Assembly (NCBI RefSeq): GCF_050379415.1
Contig: NZ_JBNRLS010000003.1
Location: forward strand, 124,001 to 188,000
DNA length: 64,000 nucleotides
Source of the DNA: Marinobacter sp050379415
GTDB taxonomy: Bacteria > Pseudomonadota > Gammaproteobacteria > Pseudomonadales > Oleiphilaceae
Direction of reading: 5' to 3'
Shown here: in pieces, positions 42,994 through 52,194 of the stretch
Layout: every line of letters starts with the position of its first letter
Numbering within the stretch: the first letter of the stretch is position 1
The notes under the pieces: model-generated
What the model was told of the DNA's origin: nothing
Databases searched by the model: none
The model's input: the letters and a program-made list of their open reading frames with translations, nothing else
Translations under genes and position numbers: made by a program

Positions 42994-44540
42994 TAACAGG
43001 CCTCCTTTTCGAAGAAATGGGCAAGCACCTTCTCTTCAGTGAGTTGATCGGCCTGAAGTTCGGCCTGAGTCCGTCCCTGGTAAAAAACGTAGGCGCGGGT
43101 CGTAAGATGAAGTATTTCAGGCAGGTCGGACGAGATAATGACGATGGCCACGCCACCGCGTGCGAGTTCCACAATAAACTCATAAATGGAAGCGCGTGTG
43201 CCGACATCGACGCCGACCGTTGGTTCGTCGAAGACGATCAGGTCATATTTGCGGGTCAGGGCCCTGGCGAGCATCACCTTTTGCTGGTTGCCACCGGAAA
43301 AGTGTTCAACCGTACGTTCAATCAGCGGCGGCGACAGGTTGAGCCGTGTGGTAAGTGCTTCGACTGCCCTTTTTTCGCCACCACTATTGATGAAACAACC
43401 TTTTGAGAATGGCTCGATGTCGAGTGAAGCGAGTGCAACATTCTCGCGCACCGAGCGCATCATCATCAGGCCTTCATGGCGCCTATCGGCGGGTAAGTAA
43501 AGGAAGCCATCGCGTATATTGCGTTTTGGTGTGTGGCCCGTGATGTCCTGGCCGGCCAGCGTGACCGTCCCGGAGCGGATTGCCAGTGCACCGAAGCACG
43601 CCTGCATCATCTCCGATTTTCCCGACCCAACCAGGCCGGCCATGCCGACAATCTCACCCGCCCTGACAGTCAGCGAGGCGTCAGCCACCAAACCGTCGTT
43701 TGTTGTGACATTCCTGGCGTCGAGCACGACATCGCCCGACGCATCCAGGTTCAGCTCCGGAAAGATGGCGCCAACCACGCGACCGGTCATGAGCTGCACC
43801 AGATCATCTTCCGTCGCGTCCGCCGCCTTGACAGTTTCGATATAGCGACCATCGCGCAGAACAGTAATCCGATCAGCGATACGGCGAATCTCGGCCATTC
43901 GGTGGGTGATGTAGATGACCCCGACCCCGCGTTTCTTCAAACCGCCGATCAATTCGAACAACTGGTCAGTCTCATGTGTGGTGAGAGAGGCCGTAGGTTC
44001 ATCAAGAATCAAAACCTGCAGTTCAGAACGAAATGCCTTGGCGATCTCAACCATCTGCTGCTCTGCACGGGTGAGGCAATCCACCCGCTGGTCGGGCCTC
44101 AATGCGAAGCCAAGCTCATCAAGCGTTTCCTTTGCCTCTTTACTGATGCGGGCGCGGTCGAGCAATCCAGCTCGTCTGGGCTCGGCTCCGAGAAACAGAT
44201 TCTCCTCCACAGTCATCTGAGAGATCAGTGAAAATTCCTGGAAAACCGCCGAAATACCGAGAGAGCGAGCGTCGTGAACCGAAGCCAGTGTCACCGGCAT
44301 GCCTTTGAAAGAGATTTGGCCGGTGGTCGGCTGGTTCGCACCAGCCAGAATGGAAATCAGGGTCGATTTTCCTGCACCATTCTCTCCAAAGAGCACATGC
44401 ACTTCGCCGGCAAGCAGTTCGAAATCCACGCCATCAAGCGCCCGGACGCCAGGATACTCCTTGGTAATGGCCCGGGTCTGGAGGAGCGGGGTTCCCCCCG
44501 CCTCCTCACGACCCTGCTGTTTGTTGATTGAATTCAACAT
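42993..44540 (-). CDS. ribose-type ABC transporter ATPase with two ATP-binding halves (RbsA-like)
   Basis: A 515-residue protein with tandem nucleotide-binding domains. The first has Walker A GENGAGKST (52-60), the sugar-type signature LTRAEQQMVEIAKAF and LILDEPTASL; the second has GLVGSGKSEM and the normal signature FSGGNQQKVMLARAL with FDEPTVGVD. Second-half Walker A is degenerate, as usual in this family. Powers import through the adjacent permease. It ends 3 bases before the binding-protein gene in the opposite sense of numbering, that is, translation is coupled. Confidence 0.92.
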   Translation of the reverse strand: MLNSINKQQGREEAGGTPLLQTRAITKEYPGVRALDGVDFELLAGEVHVLFGENGAGKSTLISILAGANQPTTGQISFKGMPVTLASVHDARSLGISAVFQEFSLISQMTVEENLFLGAEPRRAGLLDRARISKEAKETLDELGFALRPDQRVDCLTRAEQQMVEIAKAFRSELQVLILDEPTASLTTHETDQLFELIGGLKKRGVGVIYITHRMAEIRRIADRITVLRDGRYIETVKAADATEDDLVQLMTGRVVGAIFPELNLDASGDVVLDARNVTTNDGLVADASLTVRAGEIVGMAGLVGSGKSEMMQACFGALAIRSGTVTLAGQDITGHTPKRNIRDGFLYLPADRRHEGLMMMRSVRENVALASLDIEPFSKGCFINSGGEKRAVEALTTRLNLSPPLIERTVEHFSGGNQQKVMLARALTRKYDLIVFDEPTVGVDVGTRASIYEFIVELARGGVAIVIISSDLPEILHLTTRAYVFYQGRTQAELQADQLTEEKVLAHFFEKEAC

Positions 44541-44543
44541 GGC

Positions 44544-45617
44544 TTACTTTACCGAGAAAACTGGGCGGAAGCCGTTTGGTGCCAGAGTCGAAGCCGCGTC
44601 AAACTCGTCGTAGTTTTCCTGTGTTACCACATAGAGCTCAGGACCGACGTGCTTGAGATAATCCTTGCCTTCCAGTATCCGAACGGCCTGGTCGACAGCG
44701 ATGCGCCCCTGAATGACGGTGGAATCGGTTGGTGCAGCAAGGATCTGGCCACGGGCGATACCCCGATCAACACCCGGAGCATAATAGTAGGACACTACCT
44801 TTATTTTATCTGCCAGCCCCCTTGAGCGGAGGATTGGAATAGCCGCTTCTGCTGTGACCGCAGTGCCGACAATGTAGTCAAGATCGGGATAGGTCTGGAG
44901 AGTATCCTCGACGAGCCTGGCTTGGGCTTCCTTACCGGTGTCGCCGTATTTTGTTTCTACCATCTCGATCGCTGAACCCTCTACCGCGCCCAGGAAACCG
45001 GCATTTCCTGCTTCTACCCAACCGGCACCAGCGGGACCCGGGAACCAGGCGACTTTCGCTGACTCCCCACCCGCAGGATGCAGTTCAGCCAGGAATTCAC
45101 CAGCCTTGGCGCCCATTTCGCCAAAGGATACCAACGACTTGGCTGAGAGCTGGTCGGACGACATTCCGTTGATAACGTCGATGACCGGGATACCGTTTTC
45201 ATTGATCTCAGCGACCAGGTTGTTAAGCCCGTCATAGGCGATGGCGCCGATAATAACGGCATCCGCACCTGCGGAAACGCAATCCTCGATCTGCGAGATT
45301 TGAGTGTTGAGGTTCGTGTAGCCACCCGCGTCCGTCACAGTGGCGGCCACACCGAGCCTCTTGGCCTCTTCGGTGATGCCGTAATTGACGCCAAGCCAGT
45401 AAGCATCCTTCATGTGCGGGAAAGAAACGCAGAGATTCCATTTCTGCGAGGCTTCGGCGAGTGGTTCGTAATCTGTCTTGCTGCGTGGGCTATCCATGTT
45501 GAAGGGGGGAGTCCAGACTTCGACAGGATATGGGTACCAGGTTTCGGCCATTGCGCTGCTGGAAAAGGCAATCGTCATTGCCATCGTCGCAGCTGATGCG
45601 CTGAGAAATTTTTTCAT
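44544..45617 (-). CDS. TorT-like periplasmic substrate-binding protein
   Basis: A 357-residue exported binding protein (signal peptide ending SSSAMA). The mature region parallels E. coli TorT, the TMAO-sensing binding protein: WNLCVSFPHMKDAYWLGVNYG, AGGYTNLNTQISQIEDC, GTAVTAEAAIPILRSRG and the C-terminal LAPNGFRPVF all have TorT counterparts. In this locus it is the first gene of an ABC importer rather than a two-component cofactor. The ligand is unknown; a small amide, lactam or amine oxide are guesses. Followed by the ATPase 3 bases later. Confidence 0.85.
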   Translation of the reverse strand: MKKFLSASAATMAMTIAFSSSAMAETWYPYPVEVWTPPFNMDSPRSKTDYEPLAEASQKWNLCVSFPHMKDAYWLGVNYGITEEAKRLGVAATVTDAGGYTNLNTQISQIEDCVSAGADAVIIGAIAYDGLNNLVAEINENGIPVIDVINGMSSDQLSAKSLVSFGEMGAKAGEFLAELHPAGGESAKVAWFPGPAGAGWVEAGNAGFLGAVEGSAIEMVETKYGDTGKEAQARLVEDTLQTYPDLDYIVGTAVTAEAAIPILRSRGLADKIKVVSYYYAPGVDRGIARGQILAAPTDSTVIQGRIAVDQAVRILEGKDYLKHVGPELYVVTQENYDEFDAASTLAPNGFRPVFSVK

Positions 45618-45727
45618 TATTGTTTCTCCTAATGTGAAAGGAGCTCTGCTGCCCCAACGCCAATCCCCTCTGGAAAGACGTTAAAACAACCATAAAATGA
45701 GACAGCAAATTTGTATAATACGATTTT

Positions 45728-45760
45728 CAGTGTCCAAATATCTGTTAAAACGATACACTG
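45728..45760. promoter_or_regulatory. divergent promoter region with inverted repeat
   Basis: The 330 bases 45618-45947 separate the binding-protein gene and the LysR gene. They are AT-rich and hold the inverted pair CAGTGT (45728-45733) and ACACTG (45755-45760), spaced 21 bases, a possible regulator site. TTTATTTTTCAATCTTTTAAATG near 45906-45928 is typical of the AT-rich upstream part of a LysR promoter. No gene is seen here. Confidence 0.3.
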
Positions 45761-45947
45761 ATTGGAGAGCTTTCGCGGCGAGCTCGGGCATGAACGGGTA
45801 GTTCGCGCGCCACAGGATCACTCATAAAGCATTGATTTAAAGATATATTATTTAGGAAAGAGGCATCATGATGTGGGTAGCTTTATAACCACACTTAAAT
45901 TAGGGTTTATTTTTCAATCTTTTAAATGAATAGCTACTATAAATTTT

Positions 45948-46859
45948 ATGAATACACCTACGATCCGTCAGATCCGTTACTTCATTGCGGTCGCGAACTT
46001 GGGACAGATTTCACGCGCAGCTCTCGAACTGAATGTGTCCCAATCTGCAGTGACAACGGCAGTAAAACAGCTTGAGGAAATCGTCGGCACCCCGCTCCTC
46101 GCGAGACATGCCGGGGGAGTAGCCCTGACCTATGAGGGCAATATCTTTTACGATCACGCCCGACGAATAATGGCTGTGGTGGAGGAGGCCGTCACATCTC
46201 CACGCCGCTTGCGTGATGACGTTAAGGGCACTCTTCGTTTAGCAATGACATACACGGTTGCTGGCTACTATATTCCAACCTACATTGAGCGGTTCCTTCG
46301 TGTATTTCCCCACGTGGACCTTCAGTTGACTGAAGCTTCGCGAACTGCGATCGAAGATGGGCTTGCATCTGGTGAATTCGATCTTGCAGTGATGCTCACC
46401 TCTAATATTGTCGATCAGGAGGGAATATCCTACGAGACCTTGCTGCAATCACGCCGCAGGCTCTGGTTGTCGGCGAACCACCCTCTTCTCGAGCTGCCAT
46501 CAATCTCTCTGGCCGATGTTGCTGCCCAACCCTACATTATGCTGACGGTTGACGAAGCCAGTAACACCACACAGCGCTACTGGAATCGCACGAACTATCG
46601 ACCTCATACAATTTTCAGAACGAGTTCCGTTGAAGCCGTGCGCTCAATGGTTGCCAGCGGCATGGGCGTCACGATCCTCTCCGACATGATTTATCGCCCC
46701 TGGTCGCTCGACGGACGCCGCGTCGAGGTGACCTCTCTGGTCGACCGGATACCGACAATGGACGTCGGACTCGCCTGGGCCACCAATATCGAGCAAAACA
46801 CGGCCGTTTCCGCTTTTCGGGAATTTATGCACATAGGTGAGGAGCCAGATATGCGTTGA
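45948..46859 (+). CDS. LysR-family regulator of the pxp/TorT-like cluster
   Basis: A 303-residue protein with a winged HTH (about 5-63: IRQIRYFIAVANLGQISRAA...VSQSAVTTAVKQLEE) and an effector domain (about 92-295). It is divergent from the TorT-like gene, the usual place for a LysR regulator of the neighbouring operon. The ligand is presumably the imported or hydrolysed compound. Codon use looks less GC-rich than flanking core genes. Weak start evidence: ATG at 45948 has no clear ribosome-binding site. Confidence 0.88.
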   Translation: MNTPTIRQIRYFIAVANLGQISRAALELNVSQSAVTTAVKQLEEIVGTPLLARHAGGVALTYEGNIFYDHARRIMAVVEEAVTSPRRLRDDVKGTLRLAMTYTVAGYYIPTYIERFLRVFPHVDLQLTEASRTAIEDGLASGEFDLAVMLTSNIVDQEGISYETLLQSRRRLWLSANHPLLELPSISLADVAAQPYIMLTVDEASNTTQRYWNRTNYRPHTIFRTSSVEAVRSMVASGMGVTILSDMIYRPWSLDGRRVEVTSLVDRIPTMDVGLAWATNIEQNTAVSAFREFMHIGEEPDMR

Positions 46860-47087
46860 GCGCATCATCGATGGTTTATAAGTTTTTACTAACCATGATC
46901 ACTACCAGGCCCTCGTCAGCCTCACTGAAAAGCCAGTGACCTGGTTTCCTGAGATTCGCTTGATGCCCAGCACCCTCCAGTTGCTCAGAGCCGGCCCTAT
47001 CTTTACCATGCCGCTGACAGTTTAAATGGATGCCTGATGGCCGTTACCCACCGGCTACGCATTCAACACCACACACAGACAGTTCCA

Positions 47088-47183
47088 GTCGACAGGGGAG
47101 TCCCGGCAACACAGCCGGGGCTGAGAGTGCCTTCGGCAGACCCTGGAACCTGATCCGGATCATTCCGGCGGAGGAAGCGCGAC
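47088..47183 (+). promoter_or_regulatory. TPP riboswitch (thi element)
   Basis: The segment carries the classical THI-element blocks in order: GGGG near 47095, GGGGCTGAGA (47117-47126), then the stem GTGCC/GGCAG, CCCTGGAACCTGATCC (47141-47156) and GGATCATTCCGGCGGAGGAA (47157-47176). The closing P1 stem can be drawn from GTCG (47088-47091) and CGAC (47180-47183). The likely Shine-Dalgarno GGAGG (47170-47174) is inside the aptamer, so thiamine pyrophosphate would block translation of the symporter directly. Confidence 0.93.
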
Positions 47184-48560
47184 ATGATGATGACCCAGAT
47201 GGCCGCCATTGTGGCGGCATTGTGCCTGTTCGGTTGGCTGGGCTTGCGTGCCCGTCAAACAGCCAACGGCATTGACGACTACATGACCGCCCGCAACAGT
47301 CAGGGCGCGACCACCATTGGCCTTTCCTTTCTGGCGTCAGGCATGGGCGCCTGGATCCTCTTTGCGCCACCGGAAGTGGGCGCCTTTGTTGGCCCGGTGG
47401 CACTGGCCGGCTACGCCCTGGGGGCGGCATTGCCTTTTATCGTCTTCGCCATGCTCGGCCCCGTCATTCGCCGGCAAATGCCCGAAGGGCGCAGCATCAG
47501 CGAGTTTGCCGAAAGTCGCTTCGGTAAAGGTATGCGCCGCTGGGTCTCGTTGATCTCGGTTTTGTACATGTCGTGCTTTCTGGCCGCGGAGCTCACAGCC
47601 ATTGGCGCAATCACCGGACTGCTGTCTGACCTCAATGGTCAGATCGTCATTATTGGTGTCGCGGTCACGACACTGGTCTACACCACCTGGGGCGGATTAC
47701 GGGCCAGTCTGGCCACCGACCGCTGGCAGGCATTGCTGTTGATGGCGCTGCTGGCTGCGGTGCTTTTTGTAGACTGGAAACACCTGCCTGCCATGTCGGA
47801 GTCGGCCAAATTGCCGGGCATTCCCTTCTGGAGCGCGGTCAGTGTCGCCCTTACCCTGGTGCTCGCGGTAACCGCGGCCAACCTCTTTCATCAGGGCTAC
47901 TGGCAACGGGTCTGGGCCGCACGGGACAGCAGCTCACTGTGGAAAGGCGCCCTCCTCGGCGGTGGCACCACCATCGTTGTGGTTGCGGTCGTGGGTGGCC
48001 TCGGGATGAGCGCTGCCATGGCCGGGCTTGAACTGGGGCAACCGCCCATTCCGTTTTTTGCCCTGATAAATGAAGCACCGCAATGGTTGGGCGCGGTCGC
48101 GCTGGTATTGGCCGTCACTTTGGTCGCATCGTCCGTGGATACCCTCCAGAACGGCATTGCCTCCCTGGCGGTCGCTGAAAAAGCGGGCCTGACACTCGCC
48201 GGCGCGCGCTGGGTAACGGTGGCCCTGATGGTGCCGGTTGTGGTGATAGCCTTGCAGGGTGCGTCGGTTCTGCGGCTGTTCCTGATTGCCGATCTGCTGT
48301 GCGCAACGGCCATCATTCCCATTCTGATGGGACTTTGGCCCCGGGTATCAACAACCGCTGCGTTAAGCGGTGTGTTGGCCGGAGTCGCCGGGGCGATTTT
48401 GCCGGGCTGGATCGTGGGCGGCAGTCTCGGTGAAGCTCTCCAGATTGCCAGTTTCCCCGGTGGCGTGCCGACACTGGCGCCGTTTGCCGGGGCAATCGTG
48501 GCTTCGGGCGGAGTTACGCTGCTGCTAACGACGGTGCAGCGCCGCCGGACGGGACACTAG
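47184..48560 (+). CDS. TPP-regulated sodium:solute symporter
   Basis: A 458-residue membrane protein of the sodium:solute symporter family (about 12-13 hydrophobic segments; early VNGIDDYMTARNSQG... equivalent to the family's DFFxAgR block; FLASGMGAWILFAPPEVG). The TPP riboswitch upstream makes a thiamine or pyrimidine precursor the most likely substrate; such SSS proteins under TPP control have been called ThiV in comparative studies (from memory). The start could be any of three consecutive ATG codons at 47184-47192; the first is given. It converges with the MOT1-like gene by a 4-base overlap. Confidence 0.88.
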   Translation: MMMTQMAAIVAALCLFGWLGLRARQTANGIDDYMTARNSQGATTIGLSFLASGMGAWILFAPPEVGAFVGPVALAGYALGAALPFIVFAMLGPVIRRQMPEGRSISEFAESRFGKGMRRWVSLISVLYMSCFLAAELTAIGAITGLLSDLNGQIVIIGVAVTTLVYTTWGGLRASLATDRWQALLLMALLAAVLFVDWKHLPAMSESAKLPGIPFWSAVSVALTLVLAVTAANLFHQGYWQRVWAARDSSSLWKGALLGGGTTIVVVAVVGGLGMSAAMAGLELGQPPIPFFALINEAPQWLGAVALVLAVTLVASSVDTLQNGIASLAVAEKAGLTLAGARWVTVALMVPVVVIALQGASVLRLFLIADLLCATAIIPILMGLWPRVSTTAALSGVLAGVAGAILPGWIVGGSLGEALQIASFPGGVPTLAPFAGAIVASGGVTLLLTTVQRRRTGH

Positions 48561-49681
48561 GCAATCTTCTGTCTACGCACCAATGCCGCCCGAACCGTTT
48601 CCGAAGCCACGCCGGCCAGAAGCCCGAAAAACGGGTCGACCCAGACAGTCACCAGCGCGGTTATTGCGATGACAGGCCAACAGGACGGCTTGGCTGTCCA
48701 GAGACGTTTCGACGCAGCCAGCTCCACGGCGGCGACCAGCAACAAGGCGCCAAGACCGGCGGTCGGAATTGCCGCTATGACTGAGAGGCCGCCCGGTAAG
48801 AAAGCGACCAGGAGCAAGCCCGTTCCTAAAAGGATGGGAGCCAGGCCGGTCCGGGCGCCGAAGCGATAATGCGCTGCCACGCCACCGGCCCCGTGACACA
48901 TGGGTAAGGCACCAAACGGAACCAGGAAGAGATTGCCCAGGCCGGTAGTCACTGAAAGTCTGGCCGGCGAAACGCGACTCGATTGCTCGCCGAAACAATC
49001 CCCAGCAACCAGAGCCGTCAATACGATGGCGTTGGTGATCGTGAGGGCCAACTGGGGTAACACCAACACTGAAAAGGCTTGTTGCCATTCGTCCATGCCC
49101 GGAAATCCAGGCAATCTGAACGCAACCGAATCGATGACAGGAAGCGAGAGCCCCGGCGCCCCCAGCACTGCACCGATTGCCACAGCCCCGCCGAGTCCTA
49201 TCAGCGCCGCTGGCCAGTTTGGCAACACCTTTAACGTAAAGACCAGGAACACCAAGGTGACCACGCCCAGCAGCCAGGATGTGGCCATCAATCCCAGACT
49301 CATATAGGCCAGCAACAATCCCAGCCCCAGCTGAAGGCCACTCAACACCGATCCGGGTACCAGACGGGCCACCCGGTTAATCCATCCGGTTGAACCCAGC
49401 AGTAACAATATCGCCCCGATCAGCACCCCACTGGCGATCAGGCTCTGGGACGTCACCTGGGTGGTGAGCAATAATGCTGCAACCGCCTTCATGGGCTGCA
49501 CTGGTATCGGCAGACGATAATACAATCCCGTTGCAATGTAGAATGCGGCAAAGCCCAGCAGCACGGGCACCGGAGCCAATCCTGCCACGCCTATAGCCCC
49601 AAGGCTCAGCGGCAGCAGGGTGCCTATATCACCCAGTGCTCCACTGACCTCATTTACCAGATCTTTTCGGGCTGAAGGCAT
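48557..49681 (-). CDS. MOT1-like molybdate (sulfate-family) transporter
   Basis: A 374-residue membrane protein with about 10 hydrophobic segments. ALGDIGTLLPLSLGAIG and YYRLPIPVQPMKAVAA and FGALPMCHGAGGVAAHYRFGART are hallmark blocks of the MOT1 molybdate transporters. The neighbouring tungstate ABC operon and Moco genes agree. It overlaps the symporter's stop by 4 bases in convergent orientation. Family name rests on those three motifs. Confidence 0.85.
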   Translation of the reverse strand: MPSARKDLVNEVSGALGDIGTLLPLSLGAIGVAGLAPVPVLLGFAAFYIATGLYYRLPIPVQPMKAVAALLLTTQVTSQSLIASGVLIGAILLLLGSTGWINRVARLVPGSVLSGLQLGLGLLLAYMSLGLMATSWLLGVVTLVFLVFTLKVLPNWPAALIGLGGAVAIGAVLGAPGLSLPVIDSVAFRLPGFPGMDEWQQAFSVLVLPQLALTITNAIVLTALVAGDCFGEQSSRVSPARLSVTTGLGNLFLVPFGALPMCHGAGGVAAHYRFGARTGLAPILLGTGLLLVAFLPGGLSVIAAIPTAGLGALLLVAAVELAASKRLWTAKPSCWPVIAITALVTVWVDPFFGLLAGVASETVRAALVRRQKIA

Positions 49682-49722
49682 GCCGGCTCCCGAGTCACCC
49701 GTCTAGTTATTGTTAGCGCCAA

Positions 49723-50607
49723 TCAGGCGTTATACACGACCCGTCCCAGTTCACTGATGTCATAACCACCCAACGCCTCGGCGCGCTGGACGAAACGCTC
49801 GCTGCCGGCAAACGCCAGCAGGCGCTGCATGGCCGGCTCAAAGTAGTGGCGCCGGCGCATGGCCAGATCAAAATGCTCCTGCTGCAAAGGAATAAACGCC
49901 AGCCCCTGGCGCCGCGCCGCAGCTTCGATTCCCAGGCCGATATCCGCTTCGCCTTGGCGTATGGCCAAAGCCAGATCGTCCTCGCTGAGCGACGGGTGCG
50001 CGGCCCATGTAAGCTGCTCTGCATCGATACGATGGCTGGCGAGCAAGCCCTGCAGCAGATGACTGACACCGGCATCCGGCTGGCGATGCGCGAGACGTAT
50101 GCCGGGGCGGGCGATATCCTCAAGCCGCGCAAGTCGATGGGGGTTATCGGCCGCCAGAAGAAGCCCCTGCTGGCGTTTGGCCCACCGAATCAGTACCAGA
50201 TCGCGCATCCCGCTCAGCCCCAACGTGACAGGGTCATTGTAACGCTGAGCTTCAGCATGCCAGATATGCATCCCGGCAAGCATCGCGCGCCCGTCGATCA
50301 ATCGCTGTACGCCATCACCGCTTCCCTGACAAAGCAACGCCAGCTCCGCGCCGCTCTCCTTCACCGCCCACTCCAACAGCGGATCCTGGCTGCCGGCCAG
50401 GACCGGCGGGGTCGGAGAACTGACGGCATCGTCACCCTCCAGATGGTTCATCAACCACAGATCTATACGCTGACGCGGAAACAAAAGCTTTCCCGTCACC
50501 CGAACACAGGGAATCACGCCCTGGCTGACCAGATCGTAGACTTTGCGCTCCTTCAGGCGCAGATATTCGGCGGCTTCAGCCGTGGTGAGGTAAGCGGGAA
50601 GGGGCAT
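49723..50607 (-). CDS. excisionase-type HTH plus periplasmic-binding-like regulator
   Basis: About 294 residues from the ATG at 50607, with GGAGAG just upstream. Residues 5-55 are an excisionase/MerR-like HTH (LTTAEAAEYLRLKERKVYDLVSQGVIPCVRV). The rest (about 75-290) looks like the binding-protein-like domain (PBP-like) used in molybdate/tungstate regulators of the ModE type architecture. It is divergent from tupB, 116 bases away, and 41 bases past the MOT1 gene start, so it probably senses molybdate or tungstate and controls both. Confidence 0.85.
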   Translation of the reverse strand: MPLPAYLTTAEAAEYLRLKERKVYDLVSQGVIPCVRVTGKLLFPRQRIDLWLMNHLEGDDAVSSPTPPVLAGSQDPLLEWAVKESGAELALLCQGSGDGVQRLIDGRAMLAGMHIWHAEAQRYNDPVTLGLSGMRDLVLIRWAKRQQGLLLAADNPHRLARLEDIARPGIRLAHRQPDAGVSHLLQGLLASHRIDAEQLTWAAHPSLSEDDLALAIRQGEADIGLGIEAAARRQGLAFIPLQQEHFDLAMRRRHYFEPAMQRLLAFAGSERFVQRAEALGGYDISELGRVVYNA

Positions 50608-50723
50608 CAATCTCTCCTACTGGCCAGGAAAGCACAGGACTGTTTTTAGCTGCATATTTTTCAGCAGACTGTGCAAAGCGTAGTCAGAAACGCCACGATG
50701 CTCAATATAAAGGAGACGCAGCT

Positions 50724-51422
50724 GTGGAAAATAATGCGTTCTATGTGGCGTTGTCGTTACTGTTCAACCTCGACGCCGCGCTGTTTCAGATCGTGGTGCT
50801 GTCGCTGCAGGTTTCGCTTCTGGCGGTCCTGATTGCGGCTGTGCTGGGGTTTCCCCTTGGGGCCGCGATAGCACTGTGGCGTTTTCCCGGGCGTGGCGGG
50901 GTAATTGTCGTGCTCAATGCCCTGATGGGGCTGCCTCCGGTGGTGGCAGGGCTCATGGTATATCTACTGCTCTCGCGCGCCGGGCCACTGGGTGAATGGG
51001 GCCTTCTGTTTACACCGGGTGCCATGGTCATTGCGCAGGTGCTGCTGGTGTTGCCGATTCTGGCCGCGCTCTCACGCCAGAAAGTTGAAGAAATGCTGGG
51101 CGAATACCGCGAGCAGTTTATGTCACTGGGCATGTCACGGGGACGCATGATGCCCACCCTGCTGTGGGACGCCCGCTTTGCGCTATTGACCGTTCTGCTC
51201 GCCGGATTTGGCCGCGCCAGTGCCGAAGTAGGCGCGGTGATGATGGTGGGTGGCAACATTGACGGGGTCACCCGGGTTATGACGACAGCCATTGTGCTGG
51301 AAACCGGCAAGGGCAATCTGCCCCTGGCACTGGGATTGGGCATTGTGTTGCTGACGCTGGTCATGCTGATTAACGCAGGCGCCTATATGGTGGGTGAACT
51401 GACCAGAAGGAGGACAGGATGA
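50724..51422 (+). CDS. tupB: tungstate ABC transporter permease
   Basis: A 232-residue membrane protein, about six hydrophobic segments, with the permease coupling motif in EYREQFMSLGMSRGRMMPTLLWDARF. Start is GTG at 50724 after an AGGAGA. The gene order permease-ATPase-binding protein is the tup arrangement (TupB-TupC-TupA). Substrate assignment to tungstate rather than molybdate follows the binding protein. Confidence 0.9.
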   Translation: MENNAFYVALSLLFNLDAALFQIVVLSLQVSLLAVLIAAVLGFPLGAAIALWRFPGRGGVIVVLNALMGLPPVVAGLMVYLLLSRAGPLGEWGLLFTPGAMVIAQVLLVLPILAALSRQKVEEMLGEYREQFMSLGMSRGRMMPTLLWDARFALLTVLLAGFGRASAEVGAVMMVGGNIDGVTRVMTTAIVLETGKGNLPLALGLGIVLLTLVMLINAGAYMVGELTRRRTG

Positions 51423-52162
51423 CCTCTTTGAACGCTCCACTCCTCGCTTCGTCTGCCCTTCTTTCAGCGCCGTCCCTGTCCTTTCACGGCGTCGCCTACA
51501 GCCACGAGGAAAAAGAACTTTTGGGACCCTGTTCATTCTCTCTGGAGAGCATCGGTCCTACCCTGGTGATGGGGCCCAACGGGGCGGGCAAAAGTCTTTT
51601 GCTGCGGCTGGCTCACGGTTTGATCTCACCCACTCAAGGAAGGGTGGCGTGGTCAGGTGAAGGCCGTCCCCGCCAGGCAATGGTGTTCCAGCAACCGGTA
51701 CTTTTGCGCCGCTCGGCCGTGGCCAACCTCATTCACGCACTGGCGGTGAACAACGTCCCGCGCAGGGAACGTGCGAAGCTCGCGTTTGATGCACTCGAAC
51801 GTTTTGGCCTGGCCGCCTGCGCCAATACGCCCGCGCGCGTGCTCTCCGGCGGCCAGCAGCAGCGACTGGCACTGGCGCGCGCCTGGGTGCTGTCTCCTCA
51901 GGTGCTGTTCCTGGATGAACCCACCTCTGCCCTCGACCCGGCGGCGATCAAGGCCGTGGAGGCCGCAGTGCGGGAGTTTCACCAGCGCGGGACGCGCATC
52001 GTGATGACCACCCACGATATCCACCAGGCCAGACGCCTTGCCGGAGATGTACTGTTTCTCTCTGGCGGAAAAGTTCGCGAGCACACCCCTGCTGAAGCTT
52101 TTTTTGACGCGCCCGTCTCGCCAGAGGCGCAGGCGTTTATTACCGGAGAACTGGTCGAATAG
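51419..52162 (+). CDS. tupC: tungstate ABC transporter ATPase
   Basis: A 247-residue ATPase with Walker A GPNGAGKSL, signature LSGGQQQRLALARAW, Walker B LFLDEPTSALD and H-loop MTTHDIHQARR. The ATG lies inside the tupB stop (ATGA overlap). Shares the operon and powers tungstate import. Confidence 0.92.
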   Translation: MTSLNAPLLASSALLSAPSLSFHGVAYSHEEKELLGPCSFSLESIGPTLVMGPNGAGKSLLLRLAHGLISPTQGRVAWSGEGRPRQAMVFQQPVLLRRSAVANLIHALAVNNVPRRERAKLAFDALERFGLAACANTPARVLSGGQQQRLALARAWVLSPQVLFLDEPTSALDPAAIKAVEAAVREFHQRGTRIVMTTHDIHQARRLAGDVLFLSGGKVREHTPAEAFFDAPVSPEAQAFITGELVE

Positions 52163-52194
52163 GTCGGCTTTCATCTGCAACAGGAGAAAACAAT

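Noticed and set aside
46909..46944. Nested hairpin after the LysR gene as a terminator.
   Set aside because: Only weak stems and three Ts; not strong enough to call.
50611..50723. Molybdenum-cofactor (Moco) riboswitch or ModE box in front of the tup operon.
   Set aside because: No Moco RNA core blocks and no TATA-type ModE consensus could be recognised in these 113 bases.
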